Source: Actinomadura rayongensis
Lineage (GTDB): Bacteria > Actinomycetota > Actinomycetes > Streptosporangiales > Streptosporangiaceae
Assembly: GCF_009831215.1 (NCBI RefSeq)
Contig: NZ_WUTW01000001.1
Span: 62,001 to 126,000 of the forward strand
Direction of reading: 5' to 3'
DNA: 64,000 bases
A program made the position numbers and the translations under genes. The notes under the pieces were generated by a model. It made no database searches and was not told the origin of the DNA. It worked only from the letters and a program-made list of their open reading frames with translations. Below, in pieces: positions 9,324 to 17,991 of the stretch (position 1 is the stretch's first letter; the number at the start of each line of letters is the position of its first letter).

Positions 9324-10316
9324 ATGACATTCATCGCGGGCGGTGACGGTGCGGCTCTGGACGGTGATCTTCCGCCGACCCTCGACGAGGTGGTGCGCTC
9401 GCCGCGCGCGGCCGAGCGGATGGGGCAGCTCAACTATCCGAAGGTCGTCTGGTCCGGCACGACCTACGCGCTCGCCGAGCAGGTCGACGGCGCGTGGCTG
9501 CTCAGCGACCTGGCGTACGACCACCCGCAGGAGGCGCGGGACGGGATGGGCTTCCACTTCCGCGCCCTCGCCCTGCGGCGCTCGACGCCGGCGTGGGCCC
9601 GCGAGGAGTACTGGGAGACGTCGGCGCTGCTGGAGCGCGAGCGGCCGAACGAGCTGACGGTGGCGGGGCGGCGGTTCCGCGTCGTGCGCGTCGACCGGTT
9701 CTCGCGGGTGGGGCCGCCCGGGCCGGAGTCGCCGCGCGCGACCGATCCCGACGACGTCCCCGAGCAGCGGCTCCCCGACCTGCACGCCCGGTTCTGCCGC
9801 ACGCCGCTGCCCGCGCCGGTGACGCCGGGCTCCGCCGAACTGCTCGGCGAGCGGTGGGAGCACGTCCCGCCGGCCGGCCGGGCGTCCGGCGAGGTCATCC
9901 GGGACGCGCGCCGGGCGCTGGAGTCGCACCCGCTGATCGTCCGGCTGCCGCCGCGCTTCATCGTCCTCACCAACATGGACGGGTTCTGGAGCACCTGCCG
10001 CGGCTACGTGAACTGCCCGCGCGCCGCCCGCACGACCCTCGCCGACATCCTCCGCCGGATGACCGAGGAGGACGACGAGGACCTGTCCGACGAGGACCGC
10101 TCCGCCATCCTGGGCACGGCCGAGGCGCTGGAGATCGCGCCGATCCACGAGATCGTCCTGCGCGGCGAGATCCGGTACCGGATCGTCCGGGTGGAGCACG
10201 TCGTGCGGATGAACGACGACGGTCCCGAGCCGTCGCGCCCGTCCGACCACGACCCCGAGGAGCCGCTGACGGGCGAGACGGCCGAACTGCGCACCTGGCC
10301 GCTGCGGGACGAGTGA
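9324..10316 (+). CDS. DUF5954-family protein, copy 1
   Basis: A 330-aa soluble protein of unknown function matching the actinobacterial DUF5954 family as I remember it: YPKVVW and YALAEQVDGAWLL near the start, HPQEARDGMGFHFRALA, the conserved RFRVVRVDRF, EPSRPSDHDP near the C-terminus, and a repeat of the first half in the second (IRYRIVRVEHVVRMNDDGPEPSRPSD). The two-fold internal repeat suggests two copies of one fold. No signal peptide or membrane segment is seen. A paralog lies at 16943-17887. The start has no convincing ribosome binding site; the upstream stretch carries a GCGAAAACGCGAAAC direct repeat that could be regulatory. Confidence 0.78.
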   Translation: MTFIAGGDGAALDGDLPPTLDEVVRSPRAAERMGQLNYPKVVWSGTTYALAEQVDGAWLLSDLAYDHPQEARDGMGFHFRALALRRSTPAWAREEYWETSALLERERPNELTVAGRRFRVVRVDRFSRVGPPGPESPRATDPDDVPEQRLPDLHARFCRTPLPAPVTPGSAELLGERWEHVPPAGRASGEVIRDARRALESHPLIVRLPPRFIVLTNMDGFWSTCRGYVNCPRAARTTLADILRRMTEEDDEDLSDEDRSAILGTAEALEIAPIHEIVLRGEIRYRIVRVEHVVRMNDDGPEPSRPSDHDPEEPLTGETAELRTWPLRDE

Positions 10317-10353
10317 CGGAAACAATCGCGGGGCGCGGCGGGTTGGCCGGAGT

Positions 10354-10785
10354 ATGACCGACACGCCGTTCGATCCGCGCGCGCTGCTGGCCGCGAGCCG
10401 CCTCGGGGTCCTCGCGACGATCAAGTCCGACGGGCGCCCGCAGCTCTCGCCCGTCCTGCCCTTCTACGACCCCGAGTCCGGGGTGCTGTACGTCTCGATG
10501 ACCGAGGGACGCGCCAAGACCGCCAACCTGCGCCGCGACCCGCGCGCCACGCTGGAGGTCACGAGCCCCGACGGCGGGTCGTGGGCCACCGCCGAGGGCG
10601 TCGCGACGCTCGTCGGACCGGGTACCGATCCGCACGGCCCGGAGGTGGAGGCGCTGGTGGACTACTACCGGCGCGCCGCGGGGGAGCACCCGGACTGGGA
10701 CGAGTACCGCGCCGTCATGGTGGCGGACCGTCGCGTCCTGCTGCGGATGCCCGTCGACCACGTGTACGGCGCCAAGATCCGCTGA
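10354..10785 (+). CDS. PPOX-class (split beta-barrel) F420-dependent oxidoreductase
   Basis: A 143-aa single-domain flavin/deazaflavin-binding protein of the pyridoxamine-phosphate-oxidase-like split barrel (TIGR03618-type). Typical segments are LGVLATIKSDGRPQLSPVLPF, VLYVSMTEGRAKTANLRRDPRATLEV and the C-terminal YRAVMVADRRVLLRMPVDHVYGAKI. In actinobacteria such proteins usually bind F420 and reduce small molecules. Which cofactor is bound and which substrate is used cannot be read from the sequence. It follows the DUF5954 gene after a short gap in the same direction. Confidence 0.88.
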   Translation: MTDTPFDPRALLAASRLGVLATIKSDGRPQLSPVLPFYDPESGVLYVSMTEGRAKTANLRRDPRATLEVTSPDGGSWATAEGVATLVGPGTDPHGPEVEALVDYYRRAAGEHPDWDEYRAVMVADRRVLLRMPVDHVYGAKIR

Positions 10786-10834
10786 CGTCCCGGTTTCCTT
10801 CGTTCCTGCCGGGTAATGGGCGGGCGGAGGTGTC

Positions 10835-11710
10835 ATGGGGGACGGGATGGGGCGGCGGGTGCGGGAGGCCACGGCCGAGGCGCCGCCGGTGCCGGGGAGC
10901 GGCGGCACGTTCCGGCGCTGGACGGCGCTCGCCGCGCTGGCCGAGGAGGACCTGTCGCTCGCGCGGCTGTGCGAGGGGCACTTCGACGCGCTCGCGATCC
11001 TGGACGAACTGGACGGGCCCCGCCCGCGTCCCGGCGAGGTCTGGGGCGTCTGGGCGGCGAAGCCGGACGCTCTGACGCTGGACGGCGGCCGGGTGAGCGG
11101 GGTCAAGCCGTACTGCTCGGGCGCCGGGCTCTGCACGAACGCCCTGGTCACGGTCGGCGGGGACCTGTACGCGGTGACGCCCGGCACGCCCGTCCCCGGC
11201 ACCTGGCCCGCCACGGGGATGGCCGCGAGCGACAGCCGGGACGTGCGGTTCGACGGCGTCCCGGCCCGGTACGTCGGCCCGTACGTGGACCGGCCCGGCT
11301 TCCACCACGGGGGCGCGGGCGTCGCGGCCGTCTGGTACGGGGGCGCGCGGGGCGTGGCGCGGCGGCTCGTCGGCGCGTCCGACCCGCACGCCCGGGCCCA
11401 CCTCGGCGCGGTGGACGTCGCGCTGCACGGGGCGCTGGCCGTCCTGCGGGAGGCCGCCGGGGAGATCGACGCCGACCCGCACGACCGCAAGGGCACGGCC
11501 GAGACGCGGGCGCTGCGGGTGCGCGCCCACGTCGCGGCCGTCGCCGCCGACGTCCTGGACCGTGTCGGGCGGGCGCTCGGCGCCGGGCCGCTCTCGCACG
11601 ACGCCGCGCACGGCCGCCGCGTCGCCGACCTGGCCGTCTACCTGCGGCAGCACCACGCCGAACGGGACCTCGCCGCGCTCGGCGCCCGCGTCGACGGGCG
11701 TGACTGGTGA
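10835..11710 (+). CDS. Acyl-CoA dehydrogenase-like protein
   Basis: A 291-aa protein that begins a four-gene translationally coupled cluster. FRRWTALAALAEEDLSLARLCEGHFDALAIL resembles the N-terminal helices of acyl-CoA dehydrogenases, followed by a beta region (GEVWGVWAAKPDALTL, GGRVSGVKPYCSGAGLCTNALV) like the middle domain, and helices at the end. At 291 residues it is shorter than the usual ~380, and I cannot point to the catalytic glutamate. ATG 10835 follows GGAGG at 10826. The order dehydrogenase-like, PIG-L, methyltransferase, glycosyltransferase recurs, as I recall, in unrelated bacteria, which suggests a common product. Confidence 0.72.
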   Translation: MGDGMGRRVREATAEAPPVPGSGGTFRRWTALAALAEEDLSLARLCEGHFDALAILDELDGPRPRPGEVWGVWAAKPDALTLDGGRVSGVKPYCSGAGLCTNALVTVGGDLYAVTPGTPVPGTWPATGMAASDSRDVRFDGVPARYVGPYVDRPGFHHGGAGVAAVWYGGARGVARRLVGASDPHARAHLGAVDVALHGALAVLREAAGEIDADPHDRKGTAETRALRVRAHVAAVAADVLDRVGRALGAGPLSHDAAHGRRVADLAVYLRQHHAERDLAALGARVDGRDW

Positions 11711-12378
11711 ACCGCATCGACGCGCCCGGCACGGCCGAGGACGCCTGGCGCGCCTGGCCGGGGCTGCGCGACCTGCCCGTCCTGGACCTGTCCGGCGTGC
11801 GGTCGGCGGTGGTCGTCGCGGCCCATCCCGACGACGAGGTGCTCGGCGCGGGCGGGCTGCTCGCGATGCTCGGCGTGCCGGTGCGGCTCGTCGCGGTGAC
11901 GGACGGCGAGGCGTCCCATCCCCATCTGGACCCCGCCGACCTCGCGGCGCGGCGGCGGGCCGAGAGCGCTGCGGCGCTGCGGCGGCTCGGCGGCGACTGG
12001 GAGGTCGTCCGGCTGGGCCTGCCCGACGCGGGCGTCCGCGACGCCGACCTCGCGCCCCGCCTCGCCGGCCTGCTGGACGGCTTCGACCTGTGTCTGGCGC
12101 CCTGGGAGCACGACGCGCACCCCGATCATGAGGCGGCGGGACGGGCCGCGCTCGCGACCGGCCGTCCGGTGCTGCGGTTCCCGATCTGGGGGTGGCACTG
12201 GGCGCGTCCGGGCGATCCGCGCGTCCCGTGGGAGCGGGCGTGGCGGGTGCCGCTGCCGCCGTCCGCCGTCGCCGCCAAGCGCGCCGCCATCGGCTGCTTC
12301 GCCAGCCAGCTCGGCACGATCCTCCCGCCCGGCGTCGTGGAGCACTTCACGCGCGACGACGAGGTGCTGTTCCGGTGA
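11707..12378 (+). CDS. PIG-L family deacetylase
   Basis: A 223-aa zinc-dependent LmbE/PIG-L-type de-N-acetylase. The metal-binding AAHPDDEVLGAGG is near the N-terminus and the second histidine motif (EHDAHPDHEAAGRAAL) in the middle. The family includes MshB, Mca and GlcNAc-PI deacetylase, which remove acetyl groups from amino sugars or thiol glycosides; here a glycosyltransferase two genes downstream supports an N-acetyl sugar substrate (inference). GTG start at 11707 overlaps the preceding stop (GTGA) and its own stop overlaps the next start. Confidence 0.92.
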   Translation: MNRIDAPGTAEDAWRAWPGLRDLPVLDLSGVRSAVVVAAHPDDEVLGAGGLLAMLGVPVRLVAVTDGEASHPHLDPADLAARRRAESAAALRRLGGDWEVVRLGLPDAGVRDADLAPRLAGLLDGFDLCLAPWEHDAHPDHEAAGRAALATGRPVLRFPIWGWHWARPGDPRVPWERAWRVPLPPSAVAAKRAAIGCFASQLGTILPPGVVEHFTRDDEVLFR

Positions 12379-12965
12379 CGATGGATCCGGCGTACTTCGA
12401 CGCGATGTACGCGGCGTCGGACGACCCGTGGGGGATGGCGTCGCGGTGGTACGAGCGGCGCAAGTACGCCGTCACGCTGGCGCTGCTGCCCCGGCCCCGG
12501 TACGCGTCGGCGTTCGAGGCGGGGTGCTCGGTGGGCGTCCTGACGGCGGCGCTCGCGGCCCGCTGCGACCGGCTGCTCGCGTGCGACCTGTCCCCGGCGG
12601 CGGTCGCGGCGGCGTCCGCGCGGGCGCCCGGCGCGCGGGTGGAGCGGCGCGTCCTGCCCGACGAGTGGCCGGACGGGCGGTTCGACCTGATCGTGCTGTC
12701 CGAGGTCCTGTACTACTTCGGCGACGACGATCTCGCGCGCGTCCTGGACCGGGCGGTCGCGGCGCTGGAGCCGGGCGGGACGCTGCTGGCCGTCCACTGG
12801 CGGCACCGCGTCCCCGAGTACCCGAAGACGGGCGACGAGGTCCACGCCGCGCTGGCCGCGACGCCGCTGCGCCCGCTCGCCGCGCACCGCGAGGAGGACT
12901 TCCGCGCCGAGGCGTTCACCGTCGGGCGTCCCGTGTCCCCGGCCGCCGCCGAGGGGCTGGTGTGA
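12375..12965 (+). CDS. SAM-dependent class I methyltransferase (NodS-like)
   Basis: A 196-aa methyltransferase. The N-terminal YFDAMYAASDDPWGMASRWY and FEAGCSVGVLTAALAARCDR (SAM-binding motif I), DLSPAAVAAA (motif II region) and FDLIVLSEVLYYF (motif III region) are characteristic, and the architecture resembles small NodS-type N-methyltransferases acting on de-acetylated amino sugars. That would fit directly after a de-N-acetylase: deacetylate, then methylate. The start is GTG 12375 overlapping the upstream stop, or ATG 12381. Confidence 0.88.
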   Translation: MTMDPAYFDAMYAASDDPWGMASRWYERRKYAVTLALLPRPRYASAFEAGCSVGVLTAALAARCDRLLACDLSPAAVAAASARAPGARVERRVLPDEWPDGRFDLIVLSEVLYYFGDDDLARVLDRAVAALEPGGTLLAVHWRHRVPEYPKTGDEVHAALAATPLRPLAAHREEDFRAEAFTVGRPVSPAAAEGLV

Positions 12966-13603
12966 TCGCCGGGGTCGTCGTCCCCGCCCACGACGAGGAG
13001 CGGCGGATCGGCGCGTGCCTGGCCGCGCTGCGCACGACCGGCGCGCCCGTCGTCGTGGTCGCCGACGCCTGCGCCGACCGGACGGCCGCGCTCGCCCGCG
13101 CCGCCGGGGCGACCGTCCTGGAGATCGCGGCGCGCAACGTCGGCGCGGCGCGGGCGGCGGGCGTCGCGGAACTGCTGGCCCGGGGCGCCGAGTGGATCGC
13201 GACGACGGACGCGGACACGCTCGTCCCGCCCTGCTGGCTGCGCGTCCAGCTCCGCCACGCCGCCTGCGGCTACGACGCCGTCGCCGGCCCGGTCACGGTG
13301 ACCGACTGGACGGGCCACCCGCCGTGGCTCCCCGCGCTGTTCGCCCGCCGCTACGCAGGCCCTGGCCTCCACGGCGCGAACCTCGGCTTCACCGCCCGCG
13401 CCTACCGCGCCGCCGGCGGCTTCCCGCCCCTCCCGACCGGCGAGGACCGCGCCCTGGTCACCGCCCTCGAAGCCACCGGCCACCGCGTCCTGCGGACCGG
13501 CTCGATCGGCGTCGTCACGTCCGCCCGCCACGACTTCCGCGCCCCGAACGGCTTCGGCCACCTCCTGACGTCCCTGACCCACCACGGCGAACCAGTAGCG
13601 TGA
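12962..13603 (+). CDS. Family 2-type glycosyltransferase (GT-A fold)
   Basis: A 213-aa glycosyltransferase. VVVPAHDEERRIGACLAAL is the nucleotide-sugar-binding start, NVGAARAAG is the typical second motif, and TTDADTLVPPCWL holds the metal-binding DxD. The C-terminal GEDRALVTALEATGHRV follows the acceptor-domain pattern. No membrane segment is present, so it is probably cytosolic. GTG start at 12962 overlaps the methyltransferase stop, completing a four-gene coupled run. Donor and acceptor are unknown. Confidence 0.9.
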   Translation: MIAGVVVPAHDEERRIGACLAALRTTGAPVVVVADACADRTAALARAAGATVLEIAARNVGAARAAGVAELLARGAEWIATTDADTLVPPCWLRVQLRHAACGYDAVAGPVTVTDWTGHPPWLPALFARRYAGPGLHGANLGFTARAYRAAGGFPPLPTGEDRALVTALEATGHRVLRTGSIGVVTSARHDFRAPNGFGHLLTSLTHHGEPVA

Positions 13604-13607
13604 CCGC

Positions 13608-13907
13608 GTGGACGAGCGGAGATCCTGGACGGACAAGCGCGCGGAGATCCTGGACCGGCCGGGTGCCGGGGCGGCCTACGAGGCGGCGCGGATCCGGTGC
13701 GAGCTGGGCCGGGCCGTGCGGTCGCGGCGCGAGGAGCTGGGGCTGAGTCAGGCGCGGCTCGGGGAGCGCGCCGGGCTGCGGCAGCCCGCCGTGGCGCGGT
13801 TCGAGGAGGGCGGGACGATGCCCACGATACCGATGCTGGAACGGCTCGCCGAGGCGTTGGAGATGCGGCTGAACGTCGAGTTCCTGCCGTTGCGCGGAGC
13901 GGGCTGA
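13608..13907 (+). CDS. XRE-family helix-turn-helix protein (HigA-like, no partner seen)
   Basis: A 99-aa DNA-binding protein with a Cro/C1-type helix-turn-helix at about residues 36-88 (LGRAVRSRREELGLSQARLGERAGLRQPAVARFEEG). The N-terminal EILDRPGAGAAYEAARIRCEL and the C-terminal LAEALEMRLNVEFLPL resemble HigA antitoxins of type II toxin-antitoxin pairs. No HigB-like RelE-fold toxin is adjacent on either side. GTG start at 13608, four bases after the glycosyltransferase stop. Confidence 0.85.
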   Translation: MDERRSWTDKRAEILDRPGAGAAYEAARIRCELGRAVRSRREELGLSQARLGERAGLRQPAVARFEEGGTMPTIPMLERLAEALEMRLNVEFLPLRGAG

Positions 13908-13988
13908 GCCGACGCGTACCGGGGCGAACCAGGAGCGTGACGGTGACGTCACAACGTCCGAACGTGACGTCCACCGGAAGGCCGACCG

Positions 13989-14792
13989 ATGTCGAGTGAC
14001 GAGACCGATTCCGCCGCGCTGCTGCGGGCGGGCCGGGACGCCCTGCGGGCCGGGCGCGCCGAGGACGCCGAGCGGGCGTTCCGCGCGGCGGCCGAGGCGG
14101 GGGACACCGAGGCGATGGTCGTCCTCGCCGTCCAGCACTACCGGGCGGGGCGCGCGGACGAGGCGGAGCACTGGCTCGGCGTCGCCGCCGACGCGGGCGT
14201 CGCCGACGCGATGCTGCGGCTCGGCGCGCTGCTGGAGGAGACCGGGCGGGTCGCCGCCGCCCGCGACTGGTTCGCGCGCGCCGCCGAGCACGGCGACGTC
14301 GCCGCGATGTACAAGGTCGGCGCGGACGCGTTCGAGCACGACCCCGAGCGCGCCGAGCACTGGCTGCGCCGCGCCGCCGACGCCGGGCACACCGACGCGA
14401 TGTGGGCGCTCAGCACGCTGCTCAACCGGCACGGCCGGTACCGGGAGGCCGTCCCGTACCTGTTGCGCGCGTCCGACGCCGGGCACGCGCTCGCGATGAA
14501 CGCGCTCGCCCGCGACCTGCTCGACCAGGGCCGCCACGCCGAGGCCGAGCCGCTGCTCGCCCGCGCGGCGGACGCGGGCGTGCCGGGCGCGTGGCGCAAC
14601 CTCGGGCGGCTGCTGAAGGAGACGGGCCGTCCGGACGCCGCCGAGCCGTGGCTGTCGCGCGCCGCCGACGCGGGCGACATCGAGGCGATCATGCAGCTCA
14701 TGCAGCTGTACGTGGAGTCGGGCCGCCAGCAGGAGGCGACGCGGTGGGGGGAGTGGCTCGTCCGCCACGGCCACGCCCACCCCGCCCCCTGA
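13989..14792 (+). CDS. Sel1/TPR-like repeat protein
   Basis: A 267-aa protein made almost wholly of about seven 33-36-residue alpha-alpha repeats of the pattern (A)E.W.rrAAdaGd.dAM..Lg.ll...Gr. Examples are EHWLGVAADAGVADAMLRLG, DWFARAAEHGDVAAMYKVG, EHWLRRAADAGHTDAMWALS and EPWLSRAADAGDIEAIMQLM. Sel1-like repeats are protein-interaction scaffolds. No signal peptide or catalytic domain is present. The upstream 80 bases contain ACGTCACAACGTCCGAACGTGACGT-type partial dyads. It converges on the phospholipase gene. Confidence 0.9.
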   Translation: MSSDETDSAALLRAGRDALRAGRAEDAERAFRAAAEAGDTEAMVVLAVQHYRAGRADEAEHWLGVAADAGVADAMLRLGALLEETGRVAAARDWFARAAEHGDVAAMYKVGADAFEHDPERAEHWLRRAADAGHTDAMWALSTLLNRHGRYREAVPYLLRASDAGHALAMNALARDLLDQGRHAEAEPLLARAADAGVPGAWRNLGRLLKETGRPDAAEPWLSRAADAGDIEAIMQLMQLYVESGRQQEATRWGEWLVRHGHAHPAP

Positions 14793-14815
14793 CCTCCCGA
14801 CGGCCTCGGGTCAGG
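14788..14815. terminator. Candidate bidirectional terminator hairpin between convergent genes
   Basis: CCTGACC (14788-14794) and GGTCAGG (14809-14815) are exact reverse complements flanking an inner CCGA/TCGG stem, spanning the stop codons of both convergent genes. There is no T-run, so it could work only as a factor-assisted or hairpin-only terminator. Confidence 0.4.
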
Positions 14816-16754
14816 ACTGGACGGTCCCGGCGAAGCGGCGCTCGAAGCCGTCGCCGACCGATGCGGTGACCGTGTAGTCGTAGCGGCCGGACGCGGTCGT
14901 CAGCGTCAGCGTCCGGGTGGTGCCGGCGGCGACTGATACCTGCTGCGTCGTTCCGCCGCCGTACGCGTTCGCGCTCACGGTGAAGGTCGTGGCCGCGCCG
15001 CCCTGGTTGCTCAGGGTCAGTGTGAGGGCGCGCGTCGCCGGGACGTCCGCGACGGACGCCTCCGGGTGGGCCTTCGCGGCGTCGGACCAGGTGCGGACGT
15101 CGCCCCTGAAGCCGCGCAGGAACCCGTCCGGGCCGTGCCAGTCGACGTCGTAGGGGCCGCCGCCGTAGGTCTGGGCGCTGAAGTAGTCCTTGATCGTCGC
15201 GCCCGCGGCGGCCGTGTACTGCCACGCCTGGTAGGCGCGGTAGTTGACGGTGTAGGCGGTGAATCCGGCGCCGAGCGCGCCGGTGTTGGCGATCTGCATC
15301 CAGACGCGTCCGGTGGCGGTGTCCGTCCAGGACGTGACGGCGAACCGGTAGCCGAGCGGCAGCTGCGTCCGGGCGCCGCTCTCCTGGCCCGGCTGCGTCG
15401 TGTTGGCGCTCGGCGCGGACGCGTTCGGCAGCGGGTCCTGCTGGTCGGCCTTGGCGACGAGCGCGGCCGTGTCGGGCAGGGACGGGAACGTCGTCGTCGC
15501 CGTCGTGAAGTCGAACGCGCTCATCAGGTCGCCGCAGACCGTGCGGCGCCAGGCGGAGATGTTCGGCTCGCGGACGCCCGTCCAGTTCTCCAGGAACCGC
15601 AGGACGGACGTGTGGTCGAACACCTCCGAGCACACCCGTCCGCCCCGGCTCCACGGCGACATGACCAGCATCGGGACGCGCGCGCCGAGCCCGATCGGCG
15701 CGCCGTTCACGAACTCGCCCGCCGTGCCGGACGGCGGGGTCGGCGGGGCGACGTGGTCGAAGAAGCCGTCGTTCTCGTCGAAGTTGAGGAACACGACCGT
15801 CCTCGCCCACACGTCCGGGTGCGCGGCGAGGGCGTTCAGGACGCGCTGCGCCGTGAAGTTCGCCCCGTAGGCGGGCGGATAGGACGGGTGCTCGGACTCG
15901 GCGGTCGGCGCGATGATCCAGCTCACGGCGGGCAGCGTCCCGGCCGCGACGTCGGCGGCGAACGCGTCCGCGCCCCGCCGGGCCATCCCGTTGACCCACA
16001 GCGACGACGACGGCGCGGCCGTCTTGTACTGCTTGAACCACGCGAGCGGATTGTCGTCGTAGTTGTCCTGCTGCTGGTAGACGCGCCAGGAGACGCCCGC
16101 CGCGTCCAGGCGTTCGGGATAGGTCGTCCAGGAATAGCCCTTCTCGGAGTTGTCGGTGACCGGGCCGCCCGCCGTGCCGCCGGGGTCGATCGTGCCCGTC
16201 CACTGGTAGAGGCGGTTGGGGTTGGTCGGGCCGATCACCGAGCAGAAATAGCCGTCACAGAGGGTGAACGCGTCGGCGAGCGCGTACTGGTAGGGAATGT
16301 CGGCGCGCGTGTAGTAGCCCATGGTGAGCGCGGTCTTGGCGGGGATCCAGTTGTTGTGGCGTCCGCCGTTCCACGCGCTGTGGCCGCCGCTCCAGGAATG
16401 GTCGAGGTCGGCGACGCGCTGGGCGTCGGTCGTCGCGGTGTCGAGGTGCCAGGGCCGCAGGACGGCCCCGCCGGACGGGCCCGAGCGCGTCTGCGCGAAG
16501 ACGTCCGAGCCGTTCGGGAAACGCACGCGGGAACGGTCGGCGAATCCGCGCACGCCGTTCAGGGCGCCGAAATAATGGTCGAAGGAGCGGTTCTCCTGCA
16601 TGAAGACGACGACGTGCCGGACGTCGTCCAACGTGCCGCCCGAAGGCGTTTGGGCGAGCGTTTCGCGCATTCCGGCGGGGAGTGCGTTGAGGCCCACCGC
16701 CGCGCTTCCGGTCGCGAGCGTGCCGAGGAATCCCCGCCGGGTCAGTTCTGCCAT
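14811..16754 (-). CDS. Tat-exported phospholipase C (phosphoesterase family)
   Basis: A 647-aa secreted enzyme of the non-haemolytic, phosphocholine-type phospholipase C family (acid-phosphatase/alkaline-phosphatase superfamily). The N-terminus has a twin-arginine signal (LTRRGFLGTLATGSAAVG). The catalytic region starts with VRHVVVFMQENRSFDHYFGALNGVRGF and continues with the conserved FLNFDENDGFFDHVAPPTPP and PMLVMSPWSRGG segments. The last ~220 residues form two beta domains typical of the family C-terminus. It should hydrolyse phospholipid head groups outside the cell, giving diacylglycerol and a phosphorylated head group. ATG 16754 lies six bases after AGGAGA. The divergent gene is the second DUF5954 copy. 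Confidence 0.95.
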   Translation of the reverse strand: MAELTRRGFLGTLATGSAAVGLNALPAGMRETLAQTPSGGTLDDVRHVVVFMQENRSFDHYFGALNGVRGFADRSRVRFPNGSDVFAQTRSGPSGGAVLRPWHLDTATTDAQRVADLDHSWSGGHSAWNGGRHNNWIPAKTALTMGYYTRADIPYQYALADAFTLCDGYFCSVIGPTNPNRLYQWTGTIDPGGTAGGPVTDNSEKGYSWTTYPERLDAAGVSWRVYQQQDNYDDNPLAWFKQYKTAAPSSSLWVNGMARRGADAFAADVAAGTLPAVSWIIAPTAESEHPSYPPAYGANFTAQRVLNALAAHPDVWARTVVFLNFDENDGFFDHVAPPTPPSGTAGEFVNGAPIGLGARVPMLVMSPWSRGGRVCSEVFDHTSVLRFLENWTGVREPNISAWRRTVCGDLMSAFDFTTATTTFPSLPDTAALVAKADQQDPLPNASAPSANTTQPGQESGARTQLPLGYRFAVTSWTDTATGRVWMQIANTGALGAGFTAYTVNYRAYQAWQYTAAAGATIKDYFSAQTYGGGPYDVDWHGPDGFLRGFRGDVRTWSDAAKAHPEASVADVPATRALTLTLSNQGGAATTFTVSANAYGGGTTQQVSVAAGTTRTLTLTTASGRYDYTVTASVGDGFERRFAGTVQS

Positions 16755-16942
16755 GAGATCTCCTGAAATGAGGACGTCCGGAGATCAACGAAGACCGTCG
16801 CGGCGTGCCGGGCAAGGGGGAGATCCAAGATGTCACCGAGAATTAGCCTCTTTCGGGGAAATGTTCGGCGCGCCGTCGCGCGGCGTCTCTAGAACCGGGA
16901 AAGCGGCGGACGGGCGAGGGGGCGCGGTGTAAACATGGCGGC

Positions 16943-17887
16943 ATGGTTCTCATCACTGACAGTGACGATCTCGCTCTCGGCGGTGACCTCCCGTCGTGGC
17001 GGGCGGCCGAGGAGCGGGCGCGGCGGACGTACCCGAGCGTCCGGTGGTTCCATGTGACGTACGGCGTGGCCGAGCAGGCGGGCGGCGGCTGGCTGATCAA
17101 CCCGGCCGCGCACGTCTACCCGCAGGAGGCCAGGGACGCGATGGGCTTCGGCTTCCGCGTCCAGGCCCTGCGCCGCTCGACGCCCTCGGCGCACCGCGAG
17201 GCGTACTGGGAGGCGTCCGCCCTGCTGGAGCGCGAGCGGCGGGACGAGGTGACGGTCGCGGGCCGCCGGTTCCGGACCGTCCGCGTGGACCGCTTCGTGC
17301 GCAGCGGCGCCGCCGGCCTGGAACCCCCGCGCCCGACCGACCCCGACGACCTGCCCGAACCGGACGGCGACCTGTCCCGCACGCCCATCCCGCGCGCCTG
17401 GCCGCCCGGCAGCGACGAACTGTTCGGCGAGCGCTGGGAGATCGTCCCGGCCGGAACCCACGTGCCCGCCGACATCACCCGCGACGCGCGCCGCGCCCTG
17501 CGCACCCACCCGCTCGTGGCCCGCCTCGCCCCCCGCTTCGTCGTCGTCAAGGCCGTCGGCCCCCTGTGGAAACCCTGCTCCCCCTATTTCCACAGCCCGA
17601 GCGCCGCCCGCACCCGCCTCGCCCGCGACCTGACCGCCCGCACCGAGGCCGAACGCGACGTCCGGGAACGCGCCAAACTCCGGGCCTCCATCGACGCCCT
17701 GCGCACGGGCCCCGTCCGCGAAGTGGCGGTGCGCGGCGACACGGCCTACCGCATCGCCCGCGTCGAGTACGTGATCCGCATGAACAACGACGGCCCCGAG
17801 CCGCCCCGCCCGTCCGACGACGACCCGATCGACCCCCTCACCGGCGAGACCGCCGAACTCCGCACCTGGCCCCTGAGAGACGACTGA
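16943..17887 (+). CDS. DUF5954-family protein, copy 2
   Basis: A 314-aa paralog of the protein at 9324-10316. Shared segments include HVYPQEARDAMGFGFRVQAL, SALLERERRDEVTVAGRRFR, GLEPPRPTDPDDLPE and the final EPPRPSDDDPIDPLTGETAE. The two genes also begin alike at DNA level, with the start codon preceded by CATG(G/C)C(G/C)GC. It carries the same internal duplication (RFRTVRVDRFVRSG and AYRIARVEYVIRMNNDGPE). Function is unknown; no membrane segments or signal. GC at third positions becomes extremely high toward the 3' end. Confidence 0.78.
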   Translation: MVLITDSDDLALGGDLPSWRAAEERARRTYPSVRWFHVTYGVAEQAGGGWLINPAAHVYPQEARDAMGFGFRVQALRRSTPSAHREAYWEASALLERERRDEVTVAGRRFRTVRVDRFVRSGAAGLEPPRPTDPDDLPEPDGDLSRTPIPRAWPPGSDELFGERWEIVPAGTHVPADITRDARRALRTHPLVARLAPRFVVVKAVGPLWKPCSPYFHSPSAARTRLARDLTARTEAERDVRERAKLRASIDALRTGPVREVAVRGDTAYRIARVEYVIRMNNDGPEPPRPSDDDPIDPLTGETAELRTWPLRDD

Positions 17888-17991
17888 CCCCCGCACACCC
17901 GCCCGGCCGCGCCACTCGTGTGCGGGTCGGGGTGAACATGGGGTGGGCCGTGCGCGTCCTAGGGATGGTCGTTTCCCTGGGAGGAGTGCGG

